Source: Isoetes taiwanensis (taxonomy: Eukaryota > Streptophyta > Lycopodiopsida > Isoetales > Isoetaceae). Taken from it: DNA of 64,000 bases. Shown here in pieces: positions 34,601 to 46,704 of this stretch (the first letter of the stretch is position 1; each line of letters begins with the position of its first letter). The notes beneath the pieces were generated by a model. The model was given only the letters and a program-made list of their open reading frames with translations. It was not told the origin of the DNA and ran no database searches. Where the stretch lies: contig JAJEKV010000091.1 in assembly GCA_021234155.1 (NCBI GenBank), positions 434,001 through 498,000 on the forward strand. The letters are read 5' to 3'. The position numbers were made by a program, and so were the translations under genes.

Positions 34601-36630
34601 GTGGAACTTGTCCCCTAGGGTAATTTCGGCATTCCAGATGACATGGAGAGGTCGGATCGCCAATCCGGGGCCTCCTCCATGCCCCAAAATAAAAAACGTG
34701 GTCTAAACCCTGTCAGGGCCAACGGTGGCCATCCCAATCAAAAATCGAGGGTCTAAAGCTCACCCGGAAATACCAGGGATTTTCCTGTACGCTCGGGGCC
34801 ACTTGGCAAGCCAGCTGGCTGAAAACCATGATTTTTCCCCGCCCCATGCATTAATCATGAATTTCCGGATCATAAACACAAAGAAAAGCACGATATAAAA
34901 ATCCGGTCTCAAAAAGGTGAAATCTTGGCGGGATGTGCGATGACGCCGCACACGCAAGAGAAAATGCACCGGCAATAGAAGCACAAGCGAGCAGGCATGA
35001 GACGAAGCTTAGAGCCAACCCCCTTCCGGAGGCCACCGGGTCGGTAACGTCCTACTGGGCAGTGGAGCTAGCTTTGCTTCTCCGTGGTCACATGTATACC
35101 ACCTAGCAGTCCTAGTGCTGCTATTCTCACTTCGATCTTCTACCCGGGGCCTCGGGGTGACCCCAAGTATCTTGTTCTCGCAGCTAGTCCAAGTCCAAGG
35201 GGTGAGGGCCGGGCCGGACCCCCACTCCAAATCCGAGAACTGGCTCTCGCCAATGGACCCTAACATCCCCATTACCTAGAGACCAAGTTTCGGTAGGCGT
35301 AAGACCACCCCTCTCCAAGAAACGCCAAAGTAGGTCGCTTTACTACACACTTGTAGTCAATTGGCATGGAGGTGGATGCCAATACCTCCTAGTGGGGGTA
35401 AGTGATTGATCCCCCGGGAAAACCGGGTAGTGGAACTTGTCCTCTAGGGTAATTTCGCGCCCGGGACGATGTGGAGAGGTCGGATCGCCAACCGGGCCTC
35501 CTCCATGCCCCAAAATCGAAAAACGGTGGTCAAAACCACCGCCACCCAACGGTGGCCATCCCAATCAAAAATCGAGGGTCTAAAGCTCGCCTCAAAATAC
35601 CGGGGATTTTCCTGTACGCCAAGGCCACTTGGCAAGCCAGCTGGCTGAAAATCAGGATTTTTCCCCGCCCATGCATTAATTATGAATTTCCGAGCATAAA
35701 CACAAAAAAACACGATAAAAATCCGGGTCTCAAAAAGGTGAAATCTTGGCGGGATATGCAACATGACGCTGCACACGCAAGAGAAAATGCACCGACAATA
35801 GAAGCACAAGCAGAGGCATGAGACGAAGCTTCGAGCCAACCCCCTTCGGAGGCCACCGGCCTGTGAACGGCCTCATGAAAGCAAAGGGAGCTAGCTTTGC
35901 TTCTCCGTGGTCACATGTATACCACCTAGCAGTCCTAGTGCTCCTATTGTCACTTCAATCTTCTACCGTGGCCTCGTGGTGAACCCCAAGTATCTTGTTC
36001 TTCTTGCAGCTAATCCAAGCCGGGGGGGAGGGCTGGCTGGACCCCCACTCCCGAATCGAACTGGCTCCGCCAATGGACCCGGAACATCCCCATTACCTAG
36101 GGGACCAAGTTTAGGTGGGCAGAAGACCACCCCTCTCCAAGAAACGCCAAAGTAGGTCGCTTACTACACACTTGTAGTCAATTGGCATGGAGGTGGATGC
36201 CAATACCTCCTAGTGAGGGGTAAGTGATTGATCCCCGGGAAAACTCGCCGTGGAACTTGTCCCCTAGGGTAATTTCTCACCGCTCCGGACGACGCCGCAG
36301 CGAGGTCGGATCGCCAATCCGGGGCCTCCTCCATGCCCCAAAATCGTAAACGTGGTCTAAACCCCCCACAAGGCCAACGGTGGCCATCCCAATCAAAAAT
36401 CGAGGGTCTAAAACTCATCCGAAATACCGGGATTTTCCTATACTCTCGGGGCCACTTTGGCAAGCCAGCTGGCTGAAAACCAGGATTTTCCCCGCCCCAT
36501 GCATTAATTATGAATTTCCTGAGCATAAACACAAAGAAAAGCACGATAAAAATCCGGGTCTCAAAAAGGTGAAATCTTAGCGGGATGTGCAAAGATGACG
36601 CTGCATACGCAAGAGAAAATGCACCAGCAT
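34601..36630. repeat. About 825-bp tandem repeat, 2.5 copies
   Basis: Units start with GTGGAACTTGTC at 34601, 35430 and 36250, 829 and 820 bp apart; the third is cut at about 36630. Each unit includes a minus-oriented R1 segment (about 35220-35400, 36050-36230) and AT-rich text with CATGCATTAAT. No coding function is seen. Confidence 0.85.
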
Positions 36631-36847
36631 ATATACCTTTCGGAGACTCCCTTCACAAGAAAGGGGCAGCCGTCGAGGTGCTGCCTCGCCTCCTGTTTGC
36701 GGACATCCAAGGTCCATGTCACCATCATCTAGCCATGTCACCTAAAATTTGCCAACATCACCCATCGAAAAAACCAAAGATGGACATCTTTGGTTTTTGG
36801 CCTAGTCAAAACTTGACCTTGCTTACTTGGCATGCCATGTCACCACT

Positions 36848-38394
36848 TGGGGTGCCTAGGTGGCATGCTTGAGACTAGGTGGCATGCCCGAGCCACCTTG
36901 GCATGTTGGAGCCTGCATGGCATGTTGGAGCCACCTTGGCATGTTTGAGCCTAGGTGGCATGTTTGAGCCACCTTGGCATGTTGGAGCCCACGTGGCATT
37001 ATAGAGTCCACGTGGCATGTTTGAGCCACCTTGGCATGTTGGAGCCTAGGTGGCATGTTTGAGCCCACCTTGGCATGTTTGAGCCTGGGTGGCATGTTGG
37101 AGCCTAGATGGCATGTTTGAGCCACCTAGGAATGTTGGAGCCTAGGTGGCATGTTGGAGCCCACGTGGCATATTTGAGCCACCTTGGCAAGTTGAAGCAT
37201 AGGTGGAATGTTGGGCCCGCGGGCATGTTTGAGCACGTTGGAGCCTAGGTGGCATGTTTGAGCCATTTTGTCATGTTGCAGCCTAGGTGGCATGTTTGAG
37301 CCACCTTGGCATGTTTGAGCCTAGGTGGCATGTTGGAGCCACCTTGGCATGTGGGAACCACCTTGGCATGTTTGAGCCTAGGTGGCATGTTTGAGCCACC
37401 TTGGCATGTTCATGTTTGAGCCACCTTGGCATGTTTGAGCACGTTGGAGCCTAGGTGGCATGTTTGAGCCACCTTGGCATGTTGGAGCCACCTTGGCATG
37501 TTGGAGCCTAGGTGGCATGTTGAGACCACGTGGCATGTTTGAGCCACCTTGCCTTGTTAGAGCCTAGGTGGCATGTTGGAGCCTGTGTGGCATGCTTGAG
37601 CCACCTTGGCATGTTGGAGCCCACGTGGCATATTTGAGCCACCTTGGCAAGTTGGAGCATAGGTGGCATGTTAGAGCCCGCGTGGCATGTTTGAGCATGT
37701 TGGAGCCTAGGTGGCATGTTGGAGCCACCTTGGCACGTGGCATGTTGGAGCCCACGTGGCATGTTTGAGCCTAGGTGGCATGTTGGAGCCTAGGTGGCAT
37801 GTTTGAGCCAACTTGGCATATTTAAGCCTAGGTGGCATGTTGTGAGCCACCTTGGCATGTTGGAGGCTAGGTGGCATGGTGGAGCCCACGTGGCATGTTT
37901 GAGCCACCTTGGCATGTTTGAGCCTAGGTGGCATGTTGGAGCCTAGGTGGCATGTTTGAGCCCACCTTGGCATGTTTGAGCCACCTGGCATGTTTGAGCC
38001 TAGGTGGCATGTTGGGAGCCTAGGTGGCATGTTTGAGCCACCTTGGCATGTTTGAGCCTAGGTGGCATGTTGGAGCCACCTTGGCATGTTGGAGCCTAAG
38101 TGAGCCTGCATGGCATGTTTGAGCCTATGTGGCATGTTTGAGCCACCTAGGAATGTTGGAGCCTAGGTGGCATGTTGGAGCCCACGTGGCATATTTGAGC
38201 CACCTTGGCAAGTTGGAGCATAGGTGGCATGTTGGAGCCTGCGTGGCATGTTTGAGCACGTTGGAGCCTAGGTGGCATGTTTAAGCCATTTTGTCATGTT
38301 GGAGCCTAGGTGGCATGTTGGAGCCACCTTGGCATGTTTGAGCCTAGGTGGCATGTTAGAGCCACCTTGGCATGTTGGTGCCCACGTTATGCAA
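36848..38394 (-). repeat. 19-bp satellite array, right (inverted)
   Basis: The same 19-bp family on the opposite strand: TTTGAGCCACCTTGGCATG and TTGGAGCCTAGGTGGCATG, about 80 units with some higher-order blocks (for example 37120-37260 and 38150-38290 are near-copies). With the left array it forms a pair of inverted satellite arms 4.8 kb apart. Confidence 0.9.
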
Positions 38395-41300
38395 AAATAG
38401 GTGTTAAGTAATTGAAGTAGTTGAAGTAACTTGTGTTACATGGAATACTAGTATAAGAACATGTGATCGTGCACGTGCATCACATGTAGCAAATCAAGTA
38501 CTCTGTCCTACCACTATAAAGACCCGTGATATGGAAGGATAGGACATGTAGAGAATCAAGTACTCTTTCCTACTTCTATAAAGACATGTGAGAATAGAAG
38601 TATTACACATGTCGTAATTCATGTATTCTTTCCTACAATGCCTTAGCAAATAAAGTACTCTGTCCTACTACTATAAAGACATGTGAATGGAAGTATAGGA
38701 CATGTAGAGAATCAAATATTCTTTCCTACATCTATAAAGACATGTGACAATAGAATTATTAGACATGTAGAAATTCAAGTACTCTTTCCTACAGTGGATT
38801 GTATTATAAAATGACATGTCACAATAGAAGAAACTACAAAACAACAGTGGATGTTTTAGTCCACTGAAAAAAGAACACCATTATCGAACAAAACCATACC
38901 TTCACAAATCCACATGTAGGATTCTTTGAAAACAGGACATGTAGACCTACCAAAACTGATGTTTTCAACAGTGGACCAAAAACCGGGGTGAGTGTGTCAT
39001 CACATTACATCAGTTCACAGACAGCACTATTCAGCATATTACAGCACTACTCAGCACAGTACAGCAGTTCACAGACAGCATTACTCAACAGAATACAGCA
39101 GATGAAATCATAATACCTTTTGATGTCCCCGTTGTTGGTACCTTCATTCCAACGAGTTGCGAATTCACAGACATCAGCAGCACCCCTAAATCTCACCCCA
39201 TCATACTTGATCTGTTCTCTAGTGAATGCCCCTTTAAGGACTGCCCCTTGTCCATCATGCTCTCCCTTACCATGGGCTGTCCCAAAGAAATTCCATATTA
39301 TTTCCTTCTCTAGCTCATGGTGATATCTTGGTAGGAAATAGAATGGCCGGGCAGATTTGAATTGGCTAGAACAACCATCTGACCAAACTATATGCCTGGA
39401 GAATTCTACACCATTTGATACAAGCCATGAATTGTGCTTTCTAAGACAGTGCTGCACAAAAAGAGTGTCATGAATCTTGTCATCACTTAAGTAAAAATGG
39501 GTTTCCTTCTATAGCTTTCTGATCCCAGAGTTTTTATCTATCCTACACGTGATGTAGACGAGAATTGTTATCTGGTCATTGCCAGTGCTGGCTTTGAACC
39601 TCCCTTTGTATTTTTATGCTGTAATTCTCTGCAAAACCAATTACAGAAACAACAGTGTTATTTTGGATATTGTCCAGGCAACTCCTGAATTGCAAGGCCT
39701 GCCATCTAGCCCTGTAATTGTGTGGCACAAATATCTTCAATGTGGAACACAGATAGGAAATGAAATCCTTCACTGCCGTTCTCTTGTAAAACAATCTAAG
39801 AACTGGCTTTAGTTCTTTCTTTTTTTTCCCATTGCCAGTTGAGGTCCCGTCTTGTGCTGCACTTTCAGACTGTGTCCCACCAACTACCTTGGATTTCTTA
39901 CTTTTGTTTCCCTTCTTGGTCGCATTGGATCTTTTCTTTCTGCTGCCACCTGGTACTTCCTTGATAACGCAGTCTGCAACTCCACCAGCTTCTTCTGTCT
40001 CCACTGGAATCTGTAGCAAGGTCTGTAGGATAAAACAGAAGATTAGTGCAAGTTGAAAGCACAAAAGCAGTATTCAACGGATGACAGCACATCTCAGATG
40101 TTGCAGCATGCAATCTTTTCAAACATTTTCCATTCAATCAAGAACTCATGATCCTCTCTTTCTCTTGGACATATAGGAAGACTTTTTATGCCACACTTCT
40201 GACATTTCTGCATCAAGCAGTCATGTTTATACCATTCTTCACCCTCGCTCTTGTTGCAAACCACAGCCCTCCAGAGCTCGCTGCTTGAGTCATACGTATG
40301 TTGGCTGGCCAGACACTTCTCACCAGGTCCACAGACCTCACAACAGCACTTGCACTCTTCACCATGAAATCCAGTTTTCGCTGACCTTAAAGCATTCAGG
40401 CCTACCCTGGCATACTCCAACTTCATATTGTATATGCAACAACAGGTTTTCCTTTCTGATACTTTAAATAGGCTTCAACTTCTCGAAAGCCTTTAAGCAA
40501 ATAGGGTGTTTAGGATGTGCCTTTTTGTATTGTTGAAAAAGCTGCAGCTGAATGGTGGCCTTTGGTTAGAAATATTTATGCAAGAATAGCAAGGAGCTCT
40601 TGTATGGAAACTTATACCTGTGTGACCTCCATAAGGTGGAAGCCTGACTCTCCAACAGTGTTCACAACATCTTTCTTGCAAGGAGAGACTCTGCTATTTT
40701 GTTTCTAAAATTCTGTACTATGCTATGCTTGCAAGGAGGGGTGAGAGAATCGCACCTCAACCTCCTTTGGAAGCAAGACCACGGACCATATCCAAGGACG
40801 GCTTCCAATTTTCTTAATGCAGCAGTTGCAATTGTTGTCCTTTTGGAACCTATCATAAGAAATATTGCACATTATTCAATGAACATGTCCCAGCCAGCAG
40901 CACTCAGCAGATACAAGCACCTTCAGACATAAAGAAACACAGACTTGATTTCGTGTACTCAACAGATACAAGCACTTAAAAGCATAAAGAAGCACATGCA
41001 TGAAAGCAAGAATTAGATGTACCTAACAGCCCTGCCATAGTGGAATTGCATCTCGATTTTGTGGAAGAAGCCATCACCAGTGTCGAGGTTCTGGCTCTCC
41101 AAATATCATGGTTCCTTTGCCTCTTTGTGGCTACCATTGTCTATTTCAAGTTGTTGAGCAGCACCCCGCTGCCTTGCACTCCTTTGGATTTGGCAAAATT
41201 CCAGGTTCTGAGATTTCCATTTCGTGGTGATGAACCACCCTCTTCATCACATCGGTCTTGAGTTGGGGTGAATGCTTTTTGGTGAGCTTGTTGAAGTAAT

Positions 41301-41840
41301 CAACTACAGCTTGGCAATTTCTTGCCTGCGTCTCATGCTCAGATCTTCCCGTTCAACCGCTGCTTTTCTCATCTTATTCCGTAATCTGTATTCTCTCTTT
41401 CTTTCTGCATCCAATTTCTTATAAATTGCAGAGGACACTGGATCACGCGATATTTCCTGTGTTGCATTGACATCCAACAAATTTGGAACACTGTATTGGA
41501 ATTCATCAGGCCGAAAATCCAATGCTCAACGTGTGATTGCCTCCAGGCCGGTATCAGGGAGCGCCATGAAATTCTTGAGAGAGGGAGAATAAGTGAATTG
41601 GAGGGAGAATTCTCGCGGGCCATGAGATCAAAGTAGTTCTGGGCTCGATCGAATTTGCAACGTACAACCACTCGCACGAAAATCCAGCCAAAATCCCACA
41701 ATCATTTTCCTAACGGTTCATTGCTGAGGTGGATTGTGAGTACATGAAGGGCGTGAAAAAAATGACGGGCAGTTACACCCACCAGCATCCAAATTAAGCA
41801 AAAGCAGGGGTGCTTTAAGTGGGCTAAAACCCTGCTATAA

Positions 41841-41893
41841 GCATGCGTCCGGACGCATGCTTTTGATACCCACCAGCATACTTTTGCCCCTAA
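41841..41893 (-). repeat. Element B right TIR, adjacent 20-bp palindrome
   Basis: The TIR 41862-41889 is followed by the CTAA duplication 41890-41893. Immediately inside lies a perfect 20-bp palindrome, GCATGCGTCCGGACGCATGC at 41841-41860. No counterpart is seen beside the left TIR. A partial TIR-like CACCAGCAT also occurs near 41780. The palindrome may be a transposase-binding or end-specific structure (inference). Confidence 0.9.
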
Positions 41894-44800
41894 ACATTTT
41901 TTTGCTCGTATTTGGTGATTTTACATCTATGGAGGAGGTTTTGACTTTATTACAACAGGTCCAGCAGCTTGTTCAAGTATGCCAGCAGTTGCAGTTGGAC
42001 AATAAAGAGCTTAAGGAACGTGTTGCTTTACATGAATCTGCTTCTAGCTCTGGATTAACGCTATCAGAGCCTAAGATGAGCCTGCCAGAGAAGTTTGACG
42101 GCACTCGGTCCAAGCTCCACCCTCATAGATATTCCACGGTGCAGGAACAAGTTGGTTGATTGGTTTTCTCCTCACAGGAACAGCTCTAAGTTAGTTTGCT
42201 TCTCTATTGGAGAAAAAAGAGCCCCAGAGTTGCAAGATTTTGCTTCTTTCACTGCAGAGCTTGAGGCATGCTTTGGAGACACCGATTGTCAGCGCACAGC
42301 AGTCACAAAACTTTACAATCTAAGGCAAGGCTCTCGTCCAGCTTCAGTATACGTATCAGAATTTCGTCAAATTGCAGTAGATACTGCCTGGGATGATGTT
42401 GCACTTTGAGATTGTTTCCAAAGGGGGTTACATGAGGATGTCAAAGATATGATGTCCCTCAGACTTTGGAAGAAGCCATTAGATTTGCAGTTCGATGTGA
42501 TAATGATTTCTTATACGTAGGCAGGAGAGATGTAGTCAGATCTTCCCAATCACACAAGCATTTGTAGCTACACCCCCCTCCCTCCCGGTCTCATCTGTGG
42601 AATCCAGCAGGTCTGGACCTGAGCTTGTGCAGATTGATCGGATAGTTCGAGGACCTTTATCTGCAGCTGAGAAGCAGCGCCGGAGAGAGGCTAATCTTTG
42701 CCTCTACTGTGGAGGAGTTGGCTTCAGTTGGAAAACTTTAGGGGTCCGAGTAGTAGGAGCCTCTCGTCGGCTGGCCTCCTTTTCGCAGACTTCTTCCACA
42801 CTTTTTGACATGCATATTCCATCGGATAAGGTCAGCAAGGCATTGTTCATCTCTATATCATTGAAATCAGAGGTTGGAAGCATTGGTGCAACTTGATTGT
42901 GGTGCAAATGCTTGCTTTATGGATAGTGCATTCGTTAGTAAGCACGCCATCCCTAGAAGCAAGGTTGAGCATCCTGGTTCTGTCGAAGTGATTGATGGAC
43001 GAGAGATCTCCTCGGATGCAGTCACAGAATGTACTGTGCATCTTCAAGTTTTGTTCGAGGGAATTTCTTGTAATATTTCCTTTAATCTCATCGCTAGTCC
43101 ATATGCGCCAATAGTCTTGGTTCTGCCCTGACTCGAGCTACATAATCCACAGATTGATTGGCGTACTAGATCATTTCGATTTGCTGGTTCTAGCTCTAGT
43201 TCTAGTTCAACTGCAGTTCAAGCCTCTGCATCAACATCGACTTCAGTCCGTGCAGTATCGTGGGCTCCTGATCCCGTCCTTGCTGTTCCTGTTTCTGCTT
43301 CATGTTCTGATTTGACTCTTGCCTCTACTCTAGTTCATGCCCCCGATTTTGACCATATTCTCGATGATGTCCCAGCTTCAGCATCACCTCCAGTTTCTGC
43401 TCTTGTTCCTGCTCCTGCTCCAGTTCCAGTTCTAGTTCTTGCTCCTGTTCCTGCTCCAGTTCCAGTTCTTGCTCCAGTCCCGACTCCAGTTCCTGTAGAA
43501 AATCTAATCATCCTGCTGATAACTGATAAAACACCTCAAATATTCTTCTAGAGTCTAATTAATGTGCTCTGCTTGCTAGTTACTTTCTAGATGATGACCA
43601 GATGTCAGTGAGTGACCTCTCGAACAAAGTGATAGCCATAGATTAGAATTGATCAGGCCCTAGAATAACTTGTGATTGCTGATCAAATGTGGGATCACCC
43701 GACTTTGGCTCAAAGTAGGAGCATCGAGACAAGGCATCAATCTTCCCTTGGAGAGGTCCAGAATGATACCTGATCATGAAATCAATGCAGGATAATGCTT
43801 GAGTAGCCACTGGGCCTGGCGAAGCACTTGAGCAGACTGAAGTTATTTCAGATTTCAATGATCCGTATATAGACTGTGACCTTATGAGGAGATCCTTTCA
43901 GAAAACGTCTCCACTCCTCGAAAGAATCAACTATAGCCAACAGCTCTGTGCCATAAATTGAATAGTTGATTTTGACAGCCTGGAACTTTCACGAGTGATA
44001 GGCGATCGAATATAGCTCATGATCATCCCCCTCGTGTGACAAGATACTGCCAAGAGCAAAATCAGAAGCATCTGCTTCAACAACATATGGGCGTGAAGGA
44101 CCTGCATGAGCAAGAACTAGTACCATGGTAAAAAAATATATTTCATGGTAATGAAATCAGTTTTTGCTTCCATACTCCATTCAAAAGATACATCCTTTGC
44201 CCTGAAGCGTGTTAAAAGAAGGGCTATCTTCAAATAATTCCAAATACAATGCCGATAGAAGTTGGCAAATAAAAAGAAAACAGTGAATACCTCAGATGAA
44301 AGAAGGTATTTGCCACTCCAAAACAGTGCTGACCTTTTCGGGATCCATAGAGACTCTATGAGGAGTGATATGATAGCCAAGGAACTCCAATATCCTAATC
44401 GAACTGATACTTTTCAAGTTTGGCATGTAACTCATGCTCACAATGTTTCTGGAGGACCTGTCGAACATTCCTCTCATGCACTTCAAGAGTCTTAGAATAA
44501 ATAAGAATATCATCCAAATAGATGGTAACAAAAATGTCCAAGAACTCAAAGATGACATTGTTGGCTATATGCTAGAATACTGCTGGAGCATTGATAAGCC
44601 CAAAGGGCATAACTATATACTCAAAATGGCCATACCGAGTATGAAATGATGTCTTCCACTCATCACCCTCTCGTATCCGGATGAGATTGTAAGCATCCAG
44701 AAGATCAATCTTCGAAAACTAACGTGCACCCTGGAGCCGCTCCAACAACTCTGGAATTAGTGAAAGCGGATAGTGATTTGGCACTTTGATCCTATTGAGG

Positions 44801-46704
44801 CCACGATAATCAATGACGAGGCAAAGAGAATTCTTTTTGACAAAAAATATGGGTGCTCCAGCAGAAGGATGAGAATGTCGAATGAAGCCAGTAGCTAGAT
44901 TCTCATCAATATAATCTCAACCAACAGGACAATCATATGAACAATGTTCTGGGAGCTTGCTGGCCTTAGCTTTGTTAAAAACATTAAAGAAATCACCATA
45001 TATGTCTGGAAGCATTGGAGCAGATTTTTTCGGAGTTGAGCTAGCTGATATTGTAAATATTGAACATAGATCTTCCTTTTATATTTAATAAACTTGCGAA
45101 GAGAAATCTTCAAGATCCGAAACTGAGGACATGAAGAAGCCTCTACAGAAACAGGAACCTGGATAGGAGCAGGATCAAAAGGAGGAACAAGAGAAGGAGC
45201 AGGAGCAAGAGTGGGAACTGGAGCTGGGAGGGCATGAACTGGAGCAGGGACAAGAGTCGAATCAGGGCATGGAGCAGAAACAAGAACTGGAATATCAGCA
45301 AGAACAGAATCAGGAGCCCACAATACTGTACGGACTGAAGTAGATTTTGGTGCAAAGGCCTAAACTACAGATAAACTGGAATTGAGGCTAAAACCAGCAA
45401 ACCAAAAAGATTTAGTATATCAATCAATCTGTGGTTATGTAACTTGAGCCAATGCAGACCCAAGACTATTGGCGCATGTGGGCTAGCAATAAGGTTGAAG
45501 GAAATGCTACAAGAAGCTCCCTCGAACAAAGCTTGAAGAGGTGCAATACATTCTATGACTGTGCCCGAGGGGATCTCACGTTTACCAATCACACCAACAG
45601 AACTGGGATACTCAACCTTGCTTCTAGGGACGGCATGCTTAGTAGCGAAGGTACTATTCCTAAAGCAAGTATTTGCTCCAACCTTCTAAACTTTGGCTCT
45701 AATGATATAGAGATAGAATATACCCTTCATCATGTGTGGGAAGAGTTTGAGAAATGGCGGCCAACCATCAAGAGACTCCTATTACTTGGATCGGCCTCTG
45801 GAGTTTTTTGACTGATTCACACACTTAACAGGGCATCCACGAGCAATATGGCCAGATCCTCTATAGTACAGGCAAAGATTAGCCTCTCTCTGGTGCTGCT
45901 TATCAGCCACTGATAAGGGGCCTCGAACTGCACGATCGATCTGCATCGGCACTGGACTATCTGTCTCAGAGATGTCAGACGGAGCAGAGACTGGTACTAC
46001 AGGTGCTTTTGAGAAAACAGATTGATGGCGCATTTCCTGTCTCCGCTCAAACAGACGATTATCACAACGAACTGCAAATCTAATAGTTTCTTCTAGCATT
46101 TTGGGTCTTCTATAGACAATACCATGTCTTTGACATCCTCATCTAAGCCCTTCAAAAACAATCTCGAAGTGCAGCATCATTCCCAGGCTATATCTATAGC
46201 AATTTGATGAAATTCTAATGCATATACTGAAGCTGGAGGAGGACCTTGTCTGAGATTACTGAGTTTCATAGTAGTTGTGCACTGTCGATCTGTATCTTCA
46301 AAACACGCTTCGAGCTCAACAGTGAGAGCAAAAGTCTTGCAATTCTGAAGCCCCTCTCTCCAACAAAGGAGCAAACCAACTGAGAGCTGGTCCTGTGAAA
46401 AGAGAGTCGACTAATCCAACTTATTCCCGATCTGTGGGATACCTATGAGGATAGAGCTGAATGACAAACCTGATTCAAAAAGCTGCGAAGCTTGGCCCAA
46501 GTGCCGTCAAACTTCGTTGGCAAGCTAATCTTAGGCTCTGATGGCCTCAATCTAGAGCTAGAAATAGATTCATGTGAACTAACCCATTCTTTAAGCTCTT
46601 TATTGTCGAACTGCAACTGCCGACATACTTGAACAAGCTGTTGACTTGCTGTAATAAAGTAGAACCTCCGTAGAGATGAAATCACCAAATATAAGCAACA
46701 ACAA

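Larger units (their letters stand above)
27961..38988. mobile_element. Element C: 11-kb nested TIR element full of satellites
   Basis: The ends are a 23-bp inverted repeat with 3 mismatches, starting CCCCAATTTTTGGTCCAC: 27961-27983 and 38966-38988. TGA flanks both sides (27958-27960, 38989-38991), a possible 3-bp target duplication. It interrupts the element B transposase. Subterminal arrays differ at the two ends: ACACGT/ACATGG units of about 65-130 bp at about 28240-28650, and ACATGT plus CTATAAAGACATGTG units of about 62-96 bp at about 38500-38830. No transposase is recognisable inside, so it is probably non-autonomous. The element call rests on the TIRs and on the clean interruption of the host gene. 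Confidence 0.65.
27322..41563 (-). pseudogene. Element B transposase, split by element C
   Basis: On the minus strand the gene runs from an ATG at about 41563, with an in-frame TGA after 13 codons and a frameshift near 41310. It continues through a Cys-rich region at 40094-40426 (ECKCCCEVCGPGEKC), a Lys-rich linker and DFISYLCSTLKIF (39576-40064). The core reads VVSVIGFAENYS, then LSDDKIHDTLFVQHCL, IVWSDGCSSQFKSARPFYF and WNFFGTAHGKGEHDGQGAV (39047-39580). After element C it resumes at 27946 with RYFWLIGKDDV and GLSCFCSNCLNGNWSCCV, and finishes at 27322. The DFAENY-type Asp, SDG Asp and later acidic residues suggest a DDE/D nuclease. I know this protein pattern from plants and invertebrates but not its official superfamily. 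Stops, frameshifts and the 11-kb insertion make this copy dead. Confidence 0.75.
19294..41889. mobile_element. Element B: 22.6-kb TIR transposon with cargo gene
   Basis: A perfect 28-bp TIR starts GGGCAAAAGTATGCTGG: 19294-19321 and inverted 41862-41889. CTAA flanks both ends (19290-19293 and 41890-41893). Joining the flanks at one CTAA restores the gypsy leader, and the sister gypsy copy has the same leader uninterrupted (CCAA at 46715-46718). This proves the element's limits. The left half carries a plus-strand gene (coiled coil, RING, FCP1-like). The right half carries a minus-strand transposase that ends at 27322, so the two genes converge. A LINE (20515-24540) and element C (27961-38988) are later insertions; without them B would be about 7.5 kb. 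The 4-bp duplication and the transposase type might fit a Sola-like group, but I cannot verify that. Confidence 0.9.
18840..43500 (+). mobile_element. Ty3/gypsy element, plus copy, split by element B
   Basis: A 5' LTR (18840-19242), a short leader (19243-19289), then element B, then gag-protease sequence (41929 to about 43500). Gag starts at an ATG at 41929 with a coiled-coil-like Gln/Leu segment and an EPKMSLPEKFDGT motif, then frameshifts near 42120-42160. A Cys-rich remnant (LCLYCGG) lies near 42700. A retropepsin-like DCGANACFMD lies near 42895. A Val/Ala/Pro-rich linker runs from about 43200 to 43500. There it joins an inverted sister copy and has lost RT, integrase and 3' LTR. The family is shared with 43500-47108. 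Multiple frameshifts show it is dead. Confidence 0.75.

Noticed and set aside
31323-38394. CRISPR-like repeat arrays
   Set aside because: Units are contiguous without unique spacers and the context is eukaryotic, so these are satellites.
27951-39000. Longer 32-bp TIR for element C starting ACACACT
   Set aside because: The extra bases are CA/GT-rich and give no matching target duplication outside. The CCCC start with flanking TGA is the simpler reading, though not certain.
43200-43500. Val/Ala/Pro repeat protein (antifreeze- or structural-like)
   Set aside because: It is the low-complexity linker between protease and RT of the gypsy element and has a counterpart at 44895-45323 on the minus strand.
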